Of a stretch of DNA of 64,000 nt, positions 26,885 through 34,607 are shown one piece after another; position 1 is the first letter of the stretch; every line of letters begins with the position of its first letter. This stretch comes from Aquipseudomonas alcaligenes MRY13-0052 (GTDB taxonomy: Bacteria > Pseudomonadota > Gammaproteobacteria > Pseudomonadales > Pseudomonadaceae). The position numbers were made by a program, and so were the translations under genes. Below the pieces are notes generated by a model. The model was not told the origin of the DNA, ran no database searches, and was given only the letters and a program-made list of their open reading frames with translations. The DNA lies in contig BATO01000005.1 of the NCBI GenBank assembly GCA_000474255.1, positions 97,118 through 161,117 of the forward strand, written 5' to 3'.

Positions 26885-27477
26885 TAGGCCTTCTCCTGGT
26901 CCACACCGATGACGATGACATCATCCGACTCGTAGGAGTGGGGCGGCACCGGCAGGTTCAAGGGAGCAGGCTGCGCCTTGTAGACGCGGCCGGCGAGGTC
27001 GTAGCGAGAACCGTGGCAGGGGCAGAAGTAACCGCCCACCCACTCGGCACCCAGGTCGGCCGGCGCGACTTCCGGACGGAAGGAGGGCGAGCAGCCGAGG
27101 TGGGTGCAGAGACCGACCAGCACCAGAATTTCCGGCTTGATCGCACGGTTGTGCGGATCGACGTAGGTCGGCTGCACGGACGCTTCGGACTTGGGATCAG
27201 CCATGCGCTCATCGATCTTGCCCAGGTTGCCGAGAATCTCCTCGGTACGGCGAACGATGAACACCGGCTGGCCGCGCCACTCAGCAATCATCTGCTGACC
27301 CGCTTCGACCTTGCTGATATTCACCTTCACCGGTGCCCCTGCGGCCTTGGCCTTCGCACTGGGCTGCCATGACCCCACAAACGGGATCGCAGCGCCCACC
27401 GCTCCTGCAGCACCCACCACGGATGTGGCTGCTACGAGGAAGCGACGCCGGCCTGCATTCACGCCGTCATTGCTCAT
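26884..27477 (-). CDS. petA: Ubiquinol-cytochrome c reductase, Rieske iron-sulfur subunit
   Basis: The Rieske [2Fe-2S] subunit of complex III. The 197-residue product has a twin-arginine-type N-terminus (GRRRFLVAATS) and one membrane segment. The cluster boxes CTHLGC (Cys124, His126, Cys129) and CPCHGS (Cys152, Cys154, His155) are complete; Cys129 and Cys154 form the expected disulfide. It is the first gene of petABC. Confidence 0.98.
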   Translation of the reverse strand: MSNDGVNAGRRRFLVAATSVVGAAGAVGAAIPFVGSWQPSAKAKAAGAPVKVNISKVEAGQQMIAEWRGQPVFIVRRTEEILGNLGKIDERMADPKSEASVQPTYVDPHNRAIKPEILVLVGLCTHLGCSPSFRPEVAPADLGAEWVGGYFCPCHGSRYDLAGRVYKAQPAPLNLPVPPHSYESDDVIVIGVDQEKA

Positions 27478-27502
27478 TCAGTCGTCTCCCATCAGCTTTT
27501 GT

Positions 27503-27519
27503 GGCCTGTTGTTCAGGCC
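27503..27519 (-). other. Hairpin in the petA leader
   Basis: GGCCTG and CAGGCC form a six-pair stem with a five-base loop about 26 bases before the petA start. It would lie in the mRNA leader if the promoter candidate at 27560-27588 is used. Its role is unknown. Confidence 0.4.
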
Positions 27520-27559
27520 TCTACTAAGTAAAAATCGAGCCGCGCAAAAAATTCGCCAA

Positions 27560-27588
27560 ATGGTAAAGAAAACCCCCTCTCCTGACAA
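27560..27588 (-). promoter_or_regulatory. Candidate sigma-70 promoter of petABC
   Basis: On the minus strand TTGTCA (complement of 27583-27588) and TACCAT (complement of 27560-27565) are spaced by 17 bases. The -35 matches consensus at five of six positions and the -10 at four. The 251-base gap 27478-27728 otherwise holds the leader hairpin, a palindrome at 27644-27660 and the rpsI terminator. Confidence 0.45.
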
Positions 27589-27643
27589 GGTAATAGCCAG
27601 ATACAAAACGGCTGAAAGCCTTGAGAGATAAGGGTTACGCGCA

Positions 27644-27660
27644 TGCGACAAGCTGTCGCA
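27644..27660. repeat. Perfect 7-3-7 palindrome upstream of petA
   Basis: TGCGACA, three bases AGC, then TGTCGCA. It lies upstream of the candidate petA promoter and about 20 bases from the rpsI terminator. It could be an operator or a second hairpin, and nothing decides between them. Confidence 0.5.
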
Positions 27661-27680
27661 GGGCATTTTCGCGGGCATAA

Positions 27681-27716
27681 AAAAACGCCCAGATCCACAA
27701 GGGCCTGGGCGTTTTT
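27681..27716. terminator. Terminator downstream of rpsI
   Basis: Stem AAAAACGCCCAG / CTGGGCGTTTTT enclosing 12 bases, 12 bases after the rpsI stop. T runs on both strands make it potentially bidirectional. Confidence 0.85.
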
Positions 27717-27728
27717 CGAAGCGTTGTA

Positions 27729-28121
27729 TTAACGCTTGGAGTACTGCGGACGCTTACGCGCTTTACGCAGACCGACCTTCTTACGCTCGACTTCGCGGGC
27801 ATCGCGAGTCACGTAGCCGGCTTTACGCAGCGGGCTGCGCAGGGCTTCGTCGTAGTTGATCAGGGCACGGGTGATACCGTGACGGATCGCACCAGCCTGA
27901 CCGCTGACACCACCACCGAGAACGGTGACGTAGATGTCGAACTTCTCGACGGTCTCGGTCAGCTCCAGCGGCTGACGCACGACCATGCGAGCGGTCTCAC
28001 GGCCAAAGAACTGATCCAGGCTGCGGTTGTTGATGGAAATCTTGCCAGTACCCGGACGCAGGAAAACGCGTGCGGTTGCAGTCTTACGACGGCCAGTGCC
28101 GTAGTTTTGAGTCGCCGACAT
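27729..28121 (-). CDS. rpsI: 30S ribosomal protein S9
   Basis: The 130-residue protein begins [19 protein letters not shown] after a short leader and ends in the conserved basic tail [12 protein letters not shown] that reaches the ribosomal P site. It follows rplM after 14 bases, the universal L13-S9 pair. Confidence 0.99.
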   Translation of the reverse strand: MSATQNYGTGRRKTATARVFLRPGTGKISINNRSLDQFFGRETARMVVRQPLELTETVEKFDIYVTVLGGGVSGQAGAIRHGITRALINYDEALRSPLRKAGYVTRDAREVERKKVGLRKARKRPQYSKR

Positions 28122-28135
28122 AATGAACTATCCCG

Positions 28136-28564
28136 TTAAATCTTCAGTTCTTGGGGCTGCTGAGCGGTGTGCGGGTGAGCAGAACCCTTGTACACCTTCA
28201 GCTTGCGATACATGTCGCGACCCAGCGGGTTCTTCGGCAGCATGCCTTTGACCGCGGTCTCGATCACGCGCTCAGGGGCCTTGGCAATCAGCTTCTCGAA
28301 GTTGATTTCCTTGATGCCGCCCGGGAAGCCGGAGTGCGAGTAGTACATCTTGTCGGTAGTCTTGGCACCGGTCACACGTACCTGCTCGGCGTTGATAACG
28401 ACGATGTAGTCGCCGGTATCAACGTGCGGGGTGTATTCCGGCTTGTGCTTGCCGCGCAGACGGCTAGCAATTTCGGTGGCCAGACGACCCAGGGTCTGAC
28501 CGGCAGCGTCGACGACATACCAGTCGCGCTTAACAGTTTCCGGTTTTGCAGTAAAAGTCTTCAT
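28136..28564 (-). CDS. rplM: 50S ribosomal protein L13
   Basis: The 142-residue protein has the L13 segments [35 protein letters not shown] and [22 protein letters not shown]. First gene of the rplM-rpsI operon. The 272-base gap upstream (28565-28836) contains only a pair of 13-base direct repeats (GCTAGGCATCCCC at 28709-28721 and 28739-28751) and no supported gene. Confidence 0.99.
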   Translation of the reverse strand: MKTFTAKPETVKRDWYVVDAAGQTLGRLATEIASRLRGKHKPEYTPHVDTGDYIVVINAEQVRVTGAKTTDKMYYSHSGFPGGIKEINFEKLIAKAPERVIETAVKGMLPKNPLGRDMYRKLKVYKGSAHPHTAQQPQELKI

Positions 28565-28708
28565 TCGCTATAGCCTCAGGGGCCGCCCTGAAAATAAGAC
28601 GGCGGATCTTACTGAATAGTGCTCGCCCTGGCAACACAGGGCAGCCGGAAACAGACGCTATCGGGGGCTCGGGTCAGCGCGTCCGCACACGGCAAGGGGT
28701 TTCGGCGG

Positions 28709-28751
28709 GCTAGGCATCCCCACCTTCTTTCTTCGCGAGCTAGGCATCCCC
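28709..28751. repeat. Pair of 13-base direct repeats upstream of rplM
   Basis: GCTAGGCATCCCC occurs at 28709-28721 and again at 28739-28751, a 30-base period. It lies between the divergently transcribed rplM and aldo/keto reductase genes. No function is evident. Confidence 0.6.
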
Positions 28752-28836
28752 GCAAAGAAAGCCGCGGAATTATGCCGATTGCACAGAAAATTTCAACCTG
28801 ATTTGATAGCAATCTTTGCCAATAGAGGAACGTTGC

Positions 28837-29874
28837 ATGGAATTCCGCCAGCTCGGCAACACCGATATCAAGGTCAGCAGCCTGTGCCTGGGCACCATGA
28901 CCTGGGGCGAACAGAACAGCGAAGCCGAAGCGTTCGCCCAGATCGAACGAGCCAAAGCATTCGGCATCAACTTCATGGATACCGCCGAGATGTACCCGGT
29001 CCCGCCCCGTGCCGAGACCTATGCCGCAACCGAAACCATCATCGGCAACTGGTTCGCCAAGCACGGTGATCGTGCCGACTGGGTGCTCGCTAGCAAGGTG
29101 GCGGGCCCCGGCAACGGCATCACCCACATCCGCGGCGGCAATCTCAAGCACAACCGCCAGCACATCACCGCCGCCCTGGATTCCAGCCTCAAGCGCCTGC
29201 AGACCGACTGGATCGACCTGTACCAGCTGCATTGGCCCGAACGCAGCACCAACTTCTTCGGCCAGTTGGGCTACCAGCACCGCGAGGAGGACTCCACCCC
29301 GCTGCAGGAAACCCTGGAAGTGCTAGGCGAACAGGTGAAGGCCGGCAAGATCCGCCAGATCGGCCTGTCCAACGAAACCCCATGGGGCACGATGAAATTC
29401 CTGCAGTTGGCCGATCAGCTGGGGCTCCCTCGCGCCGCGTCCATCCAGAACCCCTACAACCTGCTCAACCGCAGCTTCGAGGTGGGCCTGGCGGAAGTGG
29501 CGATCCGTGAGCGTTGCGGCCTCCTGGCCTACTCACCCCTGGCATTCGGCATGCTGTCCGGCAAGTACGAGAACGGTGCGCGCCCAGCCAACGCCCGGAT
29601 CAGCCTGTTCAGCCGCTTCGCCCGCTATACAAACCCGCAAGCCCAGGCGGCCTGTTCACGCTATGTGGCGCTGGCCCGCGAGCACGGCCTGGACCCGGCA
29701 CAAATGGCGCTGGCCTTCGTCACCGCCCAGCCCTTCGTCACCAGCAACATCATCGGCGCGACCAACCTGGAACAGTTGGAAAGCAACCTGGCCAGCAGCG
29801 CCCTGACCCTTTCCGACGCCGTTCTGGAAGGCATCGCCGAAATCCATCGGGCCCAGCCGAACCCCGCCCCGTAA
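28837..29874 (+). CDS. Aldo/keto reductase (Tas-like)
   Basis: A 345-residue NADPH-dependent oxidoreductase of the aldo/keto reductase superfamily. The catalytic tetrad is complete: Asp48, Tyr53 (FMDTAEMYP), Lys87 (LASKV) and His132 (YQLHWPE). The phosphate-binding region ATNLEQLESNL is near the C-terminus. The closest family type is E. coli Tas, whose substrate is unknown. The ATG at 28837 has AGAGGAA six bases upstream; a longer in-frame ATG at 28816 has no such site. Confidence 0.93.
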   Translation: MEFRQLGNTDIKVSSLCLGTMTWGEQNSEAEAFAQIERAKAFGINFMDTAEMYPVPPRAETYAATETIIGNWFAKHGDRADWVLASKVAGPGNGITHIRGGNLKHNRQHITAALDSSLKRLQTDWIDLYQLHWPERSTNFFGQLGYQHREEDSTPLQETLEVLGEQVKAGKIRQIGLSNETPWGTMKFLQLADQLGLPRAASIQNPYNLLNRSFEVGLAEVAIRERCGLLAYSPLAFGMLSGKYENGARPANARISLFSRFARYTNPQAQAACSRYVALAREHGLDPAQMALAFVTAQPFVTSNIIGATNLEQLESNLASSALTLSDAVLEGIAEIHRAQPNPAP

Positions 29875-29880
29875 ATGGAA

Positions 29881-29902
29881 AAGCCCGGCACTCGCCGGGC
29901 TT
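29881..29902. terminator. Terminator between the reductase and acyl-CoA dehydrogenase genes
   Basis: Stem AAGCCCGGC / GCCGGGCTT with an ACTC loop, starting six bases after the reductase stop. The following T tract is short, so strength is uncertain. It also lies at the 3' end of the converging acyl-CoA dehydrogenase gene. Confidence 0.7.
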
Positions 29903-29919
29903 CCCTTCACCGCATCCGC

Positions 29920-31056
29920 TTACAGCGAGCGGGCAATGATCTCTTTCATGATTTCGTTGGTGCCGGCGTAGATGCGCTGCACACGGGCGTCCGCCCAGGC
30001 GCGCGCCACTGGGTATTCCCACATGAAGCCGTAGCCACCGTGCAGCTGCACGCACTCGTCGAGCACCTTGCACTGCAGGTCGGTGCCCCAGTACTTGAGC
30101 ATCGCCGCAGTGGGTACATCCAGCTTGCGCTGCAGGTGCAACTCCAGGCAGCGGTCGACGAAGACCCGGCCGATCTGGATCTCGGTGGCCATCTCGGCCA
30201 ACTTGAAGCGGGTGTTCTGGAACTCGGCGATGGCTTTGCCGAAGGCCTTGCGATCGCGGGTGTAGTCGAGGGTCCACTTCAGCGCCGCCTCGGCCGACGC
30301 CAGCGCGCCGATCCCGACGGTCAGGCGTTCCTGGGGCAGCTCCTGCATCAGGTAGGCGAAGCCCATGCCGGCCTGGCCCAGCAGGTTTTCCTTGGGCACC
30401 CGCACATCCTGGAAGAACAGCTCGGAGGTGTCCTGGGCCTTCATGCCCACCTTCTCCAGGCGCTTGCCCTTGGAGAAGCCCGGCGTGCCAGCCTCCACCA
30501 GGAACAGGCTGGTGCCCTTGGCGCCGGCCTTGGGGTCGGTCTTGGCGACCACGATCACCAGGTCAGCCAGGTAGCCGTTGGTGATGAAGGTCTTCGAGCC
30601 ATTGATGACGTATTCATCACCGTCCAGCACCGCGGTGGTCTTCACGCCCTGCAGGTCGGAGCCAGCGCCCGGCTCGGTCATGGCAATGGCGGTCACCAGC
30701 TCGCCGGTCACCATGCGCGGCAGGTATTTCTGCTTCAGCTCTTCGGAGCCGTAATGGAGCACATAGGGCGCGACGATGTCCGAATGCAGCGAGAAGCCGA
30801 TGCCGGTCAGCCCCAGGCGACCGATCTCCTCGATCACCACGGTGCTGTAGAGGAAGTCGGCGCCCATGCCGCCGTACTCCTCGGGGATGTGCGAGCAGAG
30901 CATGCCGGCCTCCCCTGCCTTGCTCCACAGGGCGCGATCGATGTAGCCGTCCTTCTCCCATTGATGATGGAAAGGCACCGCCTCCTGTTCGAGGAACTTG
31001 CGCACGCTGTCGCGGAAGAGTTCGTGATCGGAGCTGAACAGGGTTCTGGGGATCAT
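29920..31056 (-). CDS. Acyl-CoA dehydrogenase, long-chain type
   Basis: A 378-residue flavoprotein that would oxidise acyl-CoA to enoyl-CoA. FAD-binding and family motifs are visible: AMTEPGAGSDLQGVKT, GSKTFITNG, RKAFGKAIAEFQ and LHGGYGFMWEYPVARAWADARVQRIY. The usual catalytic Glu of the medium- and short-chain enzymes (YEGT) is Ala364 here (YAGTNEIM). Glu243 in LPQERL aligns with the helix-G catalytic Glu of long-chain and isovaleryl-CoA dehydrogenases. The ATG at 31056 has AAGGTGA upstream. It is divergent from the AraC-type regulator. Confidence 0.92.
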   Translation of the reverse strand: MIPRTLFSSDHELFRDSVRKFLEQEAVPFHHQWEKDGYIDRALWSKAGEAGMLCSHIPEEYGGMGADFLYSTVVIEEIGRLGLTGIGFSLHSDIVAPYVLHYGSEELKQKYLPRMVTGELVTAIAMTEPGAGSDLQGVKTTAVLDGDEYVINGSKTFITNGYLADLVIVVAKTDPKAGAKGTSLFLVEAGTPGFSKGKRLEKVGMKAQDTSELFFQDVRVPKENLLGQAGMGFAYLMQELPQERLTVGIGALASAEAALKWTLDYTRDRKAFGKAIAEFQNTRFKLAEMATEIQIGRVFVDRCLELHLQRKLDVPTAAMLKYWGTDLQCKVLDECVQLHGGYGFMWEYPVARAWADARVQRIYAGTNEIMKEIIARSL

Positions 31057-31103
31057 GCGGTCACCTTGATGGATGCGTCTGGGGTCGGGGTTCGAAGGCC
31101 ACA

Positions 31104-31147
31104 GACTGTAGGACAGTCGTACCAGACGCACACTGGACAGTTGCGAC
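31104..31147. promoter_or_regulatory. Operator-like repeats between acyl-CoA dehydrogenase and regulator genes
   Basis: GACTGT and ACAGTC form a perfect inverted repeat around AGG (31104-31118). The unit GGACAGT occurs at 31111-31117 and again 24 bases later at 31135-31141. Its place in the 148-base divergent gap suggests a binding site for the adjacent regulator, which is an inference. Confidence 0.45.
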
Positions 31148-31204
31148 AAAAAATAAGACGATCCAGCCGGCTAATGACCGCTTTCCCCTAATAAGAACAA
31201 GACC

Positions 31205-32203
31205 ATGACCAACCAGCAGTCCCCCACCCTAAGACGGGTGAGTATCCTCGCCACCGAAGGTGTCTTCGCTTCCACCCTGATGCAGGCCAAGGATTTCTTC
31301 CATATGGCCAGCCTCCGCTACAGCAAGCTTCAGGGCCTCGGCCTCAAGCCCGCATTCGAAATCCACCTGGTCAGCCCGGATGGCCTGCCGGTGCGCAGCT
31401 TCAGCGATGTGATCATGCCGGTCGACGGCGCGCTGGACGAAGCCGACATCATCATCCTGCCGGCCTTCTGGGATGACTTCGACGCCCTTTGCGAGCGCCA
31501 CCCCCAGGTCCTGCAATGGCTGCGCGAGCGTCACGCCGCCGGCAGCTCCATCTGCGGCGAGGCCACCGGGGTGTTCTGGATGGCCCAGGCCGGGCTGCTG
31601 GATGGCAAGGAAGCAACCACCTACTGGCGCTTCTTCCGCGAGTTCGGCGAGCGCTTCCCCAAGGTGCTGCTGAACCAGGAAAAGCACCTCTCGGACGCCG
31701 ACAATCTCTACTGCGCCGGCGGCGTCACCTCTGCCTGCGACCTGTACATCTACCTGATCGAACGCTTCTGCGGCGCCAGCATCGCTCAGGCAGTCTCCCG
31801 GGACATCCTCTATGAAGTGCAACGCAGCTACGCCCCGGGGCGCATCGGGTTCGGCGGGCAGAAGCTGCACCAGGACGTAACCATCCTGCAGATCCAGCAC
31901 TGGCTCGAAGAGCACTTCGCCGACAAGTTCCGCTTCGAGGACGTCGCCCGCGACCACGGCATGAGCATCCGCAACTTCATGCGCCGCTTCCAGGCCGCCA
32001 CCGGTGACAAGCCGCTGCACTACCTGCAACGGTTACGCATCGAAACAGCCAAGGGCCTCCTGTCGGCTACCCGCAAGAGCATCAAGACCATCAGCTACGA
32101 AGTGGGTTACGACGACGCCAGCTTCTTCGCCCGACTGTTTCGCCAGCACACCAATCTTTCCCCCAACCAGTACCGCAGGCAGTTCCAGCACAAAGGCGAG
32201 TAA
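31205..32203 (+). CDS. GlxA/DJ-1-type AraC family transcriptional regulator
   Basis: A 332-residue regulator. Residues about 10-200 form a DJ-1/PfpI-like (class I glutamine amidotransferase-like) sensing domain, with IIILPAFWDDF and the AGLLDGKEATTYWRFF segment. Residues about 225-325 are the AraC double helix-turn-helix (FRFEDVARDHGMSIRNFMRRF and YEVGYDDASFFARLFRQH). The nucleophile elbow, usually Cys in a CTGAF motif, is Ala120 (EATGVF), so this domain probably binds a ligand rather than catalysing. The divergent acyl-CoA dehydrogenase gene is the obvious candidate target. Confidence 0.92.
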   Translation: MTNQQSPTLRRVSILATEGVFASTLMQAKDFFHMASLRYSKLQGLGLKPAFEIHLVSPDGLPVRSFSDVIMPVDGALDEADIIILPAFWDDFDALCERHPQVLQWLRERHAAGSSICGEATGVFWMAQAGLLDGKEATTYWRFFREFGERFPKVLLNQEKHLSDADNLYCAGGVTSACDLYIYLIERFCGASIAQAVSRDILYEVQRSYAPGRIGFGGQKLHQDVTILQIQHWLEEHFADKFRFEDVARDHGMSIRNFMRRFQAATGDKPLHYLQRLRIETAKGLLSATRKSIKTISYEVGYDDASFFARLFRQHTNLSPNQYRRQFQHKGE

Positions 32204-32336
32204 AGCCGCCATCCCAAGGATGGGTTGGCCGGCAGCGGCAGCGACTTATGATCCGGGCATGGTCCCCATTGGGGTGTCCGAACCTTTTCCGTCAGCGGTA
32301 CGGCGGATGAAGAACAACAATAAAAGGTACTCAACC

Positions 32337-33299
32337 ATGCGCCGTTACCTGCTTGCCCTGCTGGCTGCCGCCAGCTTCACAGCCGTCGCAGACGACTGGA
32401 AACCCTTCCCCTACGACCAGGCCGCCTACGACTACTCCGGTGACAAGCTGCGCCAGGCCTGGCCCCAGCTGACCCGCGGCTTCGGCCCCGACTATCCCTT
32501 CCCCGATGCCGACTGGGTGGTGACCATGGCCACCCAGAACCCCAAGGCGCTGGAGATGACCGTTACCGGCAACACCGGCTTCACCGGCAAGCCCGAAGAA
32601 GCCGAAGCCTATGCAGCCCGGCTGCAAGACGTGTGGCGCCTGATGTTCAAGGGGGATTTCGCCGAGGCCAAGAAGCAGGGCCTGGCCCTGGGCGTCGGCG
32701 GCCAGGTGCCGGCGATGTTCGCCCAGGTGATCTACGCGATGTTCCTCGCCCCCAACCAGGAGGAGAAACACCGCCTGCTGGAGGAAGTGATCAAGTACAC
32801 CGACGAGGCCGGCGAGTTGGTCCAGGCCGACACCGTGGCCCAGTTCGGCCGCGTGTACGCCAAGGCGCGCCTCGGCGAGGAGCTGTCGGTACCGGTGGTA
32901 CTCAAGCGCGGCTACACCAGCCAGATTCCCGAGGAACTGGACGCCCTGCTGCAGAAGCAACCGCGCCAGCCCTTCGCCCTCGCCCTCTACGGCGGCTACG
33001 AAGCCGGCGTGATCCGCAAGGTCGGCAAACTGGTGGGCAAAATGACCTACGGGGTCAGCTCGGACAAGATGGAGCAGTACTTCACCCGCTCCTTCAGCGC
33101 CAAGGACGACCTGCCCATCGGCCACTACGAGTACGCCAACGCCCTGGTCTACGTCTACGGCGAGGATGAAGAGCAGAAGGTCCTGGATCACCTGAAAAAG
33201 GCCGTGGCGATCAAGCCGATCAACGCCATGGAAGCGCTGGAAGTCGCCCACGCCCAGGCGTTGCTGAAGCAGTATGAGAAGGAAGTGGCGCAGCGCTAA
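32337..33299 (+). CDS. Unrecognised secreted protein of about 320 residues
   Basis: I do not recognise this family. From the ATG at 32337 (AAAGG ten bases upstream) it encodes 320 residues. The signal peptide MRRYLLALLAAASFTAVA is followed by DDWKPFPYDQAAYDYSG. The mature part is acidic and helical with alternating Ala/Glu-rich helices (EEKHRLLEEVIKYTDEAGELVQADTV and KVLDHLKKAVAIKPINAMEALEVAHA), suggestive of TPR-like repeats. No Cys pairs, heme motif or catalytic signature are obvious. It follows the AraC-type regulator on the same strand, 133 bases downstream, and ends at a hairpin terminator. Confidence 0.85.
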   Translation: MRRYLLALLAAASFTAVADDWKPFPYDQAAYDYSGDKLRQAWPQLTRGFGPDYPFPDADWVVTMATQNPKALEMTVTGNTGFTGKPEEAEAYAARLQDVWRLMFKGDFAEAKKQGLALGVGGQVPAMFAQVIYAMFLAPNQEEKHRLLEEVIKYTDEAGELVQADTVAQFGRVYAKARLGEELSVPVVLKRGYTSQIPEELDALLQKQPRQPFALALYGGYEAGVIRKVGKLVGKMTYGVSSDKMEQYFTRSFSAKDDLPIGHYEYANALVYVYGEDEEQKVLDHLKKAVAIKPINAMEALEVAHAQALLKQYEKEVAQR

Positions 33300-33300
33300 A

Positions 33301-33417
33301 GCTGGAAGCTGGAAGCTGGAAGCTGGAAGCTGGAAGCCAAGATAGCGTGCGGGCCGACGAACTCGGCCCGCATTGCTTTTTCTTCAGGCTAAAAGCTTCA
33401 GGCTTCCAGCTTTTTCA
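33301..33417. repeat. GCTGGAA heptamer array with an inverted partner
   Basis: The heptamer GCTGGAA is repeated five times without change at 33301-33335, starting right after the stop of the secreted protein gene and continuing into GCC. About 50 bases later, at 33387-33415, the sequence AGGCTAAAAGCTTCAGGCTTCCAGCTTT contains the inverse (GGCTTCCAGC). The two arms bracket a hairpin terminator. The arms resemble those around the small gene at 39276-39620. Confidence 0.85.
33349..33383. terminator. Terminator between the secreted protein gene and zapE
   Basis: Stem TGCGGGCCGA / TCGGCCCGCA (33349-33372) with a short loop, followed on the plus strand by TTGCTTTTTCTTC. Lies inside the repeat structure at 33301-33417. 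Confidence 0.75.
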
Positions 33418-34512
33418 TTAGGGCTTATGCGGCCGCGAGAGGAATTCGTGGGACTGCATCTCCAGCAGGCGGCTGAGGGTGCGCTGGAACTCGAAGGTCA
33501 GGCGACCACCGGTGTACAGGTCCTTCAGCTCCACCTCGGCAGAGATGATGAGCTTGACGTTGCGGTCGTAGAACTCGTCCACCAGGTTGATGAAGCGTCG
33601 CGCCATGTCGTCCTTCGCCACGCCCATCTGCTCGACGTTGGCCAGGATCACCGCGTGGAAGATCTTGCCCAGCTCGATGTAGTCGTTCTGGCTACGCGGG
33701 CCGTCGCAGAGTTCGCGGAACTCGAACCAGGCAACGTCCTCGCATACGCGGACCGCGCGGATCTCGCGATTCTCGATCATCAGCGCTTCGTTTTCCTGGG
33801 CCTGGGTGCAATCCGGCAGCAGGCTCTTGAAGCTGGTCTTCAGGCTGGCCTCGGCCTCGTCGCCCAGGGGCCAGTGGAACAGTTCGGCCTGCTCCAGGGC
33901 GCGTAGACGGTAGTCCACACCACTGTCGACGTTGACGACATCGGTGTACTGCTTGACCAGGGCGATGGCCGGCAGGAAGCGCGCACGCTGCAAGCCGTCC
34001 TTGTAGAGGCCGTCCGGCACGATGTTGGACGTCGCCACCAGGCTCACACCGTTCTTGAACAGCTCGTCCAGCAGAGTGGCGAGGATCATCGCGTCGGTGA
34101 TGTCGGAGACGAAGAACTCGTCGAAGCAGATCACCCGCGCCTCGTCGGCGAAACGCTTGCCGATGATGGTCAGCGGGTTCTTCTCACCCTTGAGGGTTTT
34201 CATCTCCTCATGCACGCGCTTCATGAAACGGTGGAAGTGGGTGCGCATCTTCTCCTTGAACGGCAAGGCGTCGAAGAAGGTGTCGACCAGGTAGGTCTTG
34301 CCACGACCGACGCCGCCCCAGAAATACAGGCCCTTGACCGGCCCCTGGCGCTTCTTGGCGAACAGGCCGCCGAACAAGCCGGTTTTGCTCTGGCCATCGG
34401 CGATCAGATCGTCGTACAGGCGCTGCAGATGGCGGACGGCAGTTTCCTGCGCGGCGTCGTGGAAGAAGTCCGGCCGCTTGAGATCGGCCTGGTAACGCTC
34501 GAGGGGGGTCAT
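33418..34512 (-). CDS. zapE: Cell division ATPase ZapE (AFG1 family)
   Basis: ZapE is an AAA-type ATPase of the AFG1/LACE1 family that associates with the Z ring under some conditions. The 364-residue product has Walker A GGVGRGKT at residues 66-73 and Walker B VICFDEF ending at 133. The sensor region SNIVPDGLYKDGLQR is present. The ATG at 34512 gives the family N-terminus TPLERYQADL; the upstream in-frame extension runs into the terminator region and is rejected. Confidence 0.94.
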   Translation of the reverse strand: MTPLERYQADLKRPDFFHDAAQETAVRHLQRLYDDLIADGQSKTGLFGGLFAKKRQGPVKGLYFWGGVGRGKTYLVDTFFDALPFKEKMRTHFHRFMKRVHEEMKTLKGEKNPLTIIGKRFADEARVICFDEFFVSDITDAMILATLLDELFKNGVSLVATSNIVPDGLYKDGLQRARFLPAIALVKQYTDVVNVDSGVDYRLRALEQAELFHWPLGDEAEASLKTSFKSLLPDCTQAQENEALMIENREIRAVRVCEDVAWFEFRELCDGPRSQNDYIELGKIFHAVILANVEQMGVAKDDMARRFINLVDEFYDRNVKLIISAEVELKDLYTGGRLTFEFQRTLSRLLEMQSHEFLSRPHKP

Positions 34513-34530
34513 GATCGGTAGCAAGGCAAC

Positions 34531-34568
34531 GAAAAACGGGGTCGTCACTTTAGCGACGCCCCCGTTTC
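34531..34568 (-). terminator. Terminator downstream of trpS
   Basis: Outer stem AAACGGGG / CCCCGTTT (34534-34567) with an inner CGTC/GACG pairing. Reading leftward it ends in a T run. It lies about 40 bases after the trpS stop. Confidence 0.8.
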
Positions 34569-34607
34569 TTGGCAATCGGCCAGCAGCGCCGGCCGTAAGA
34601 AAGCGCC

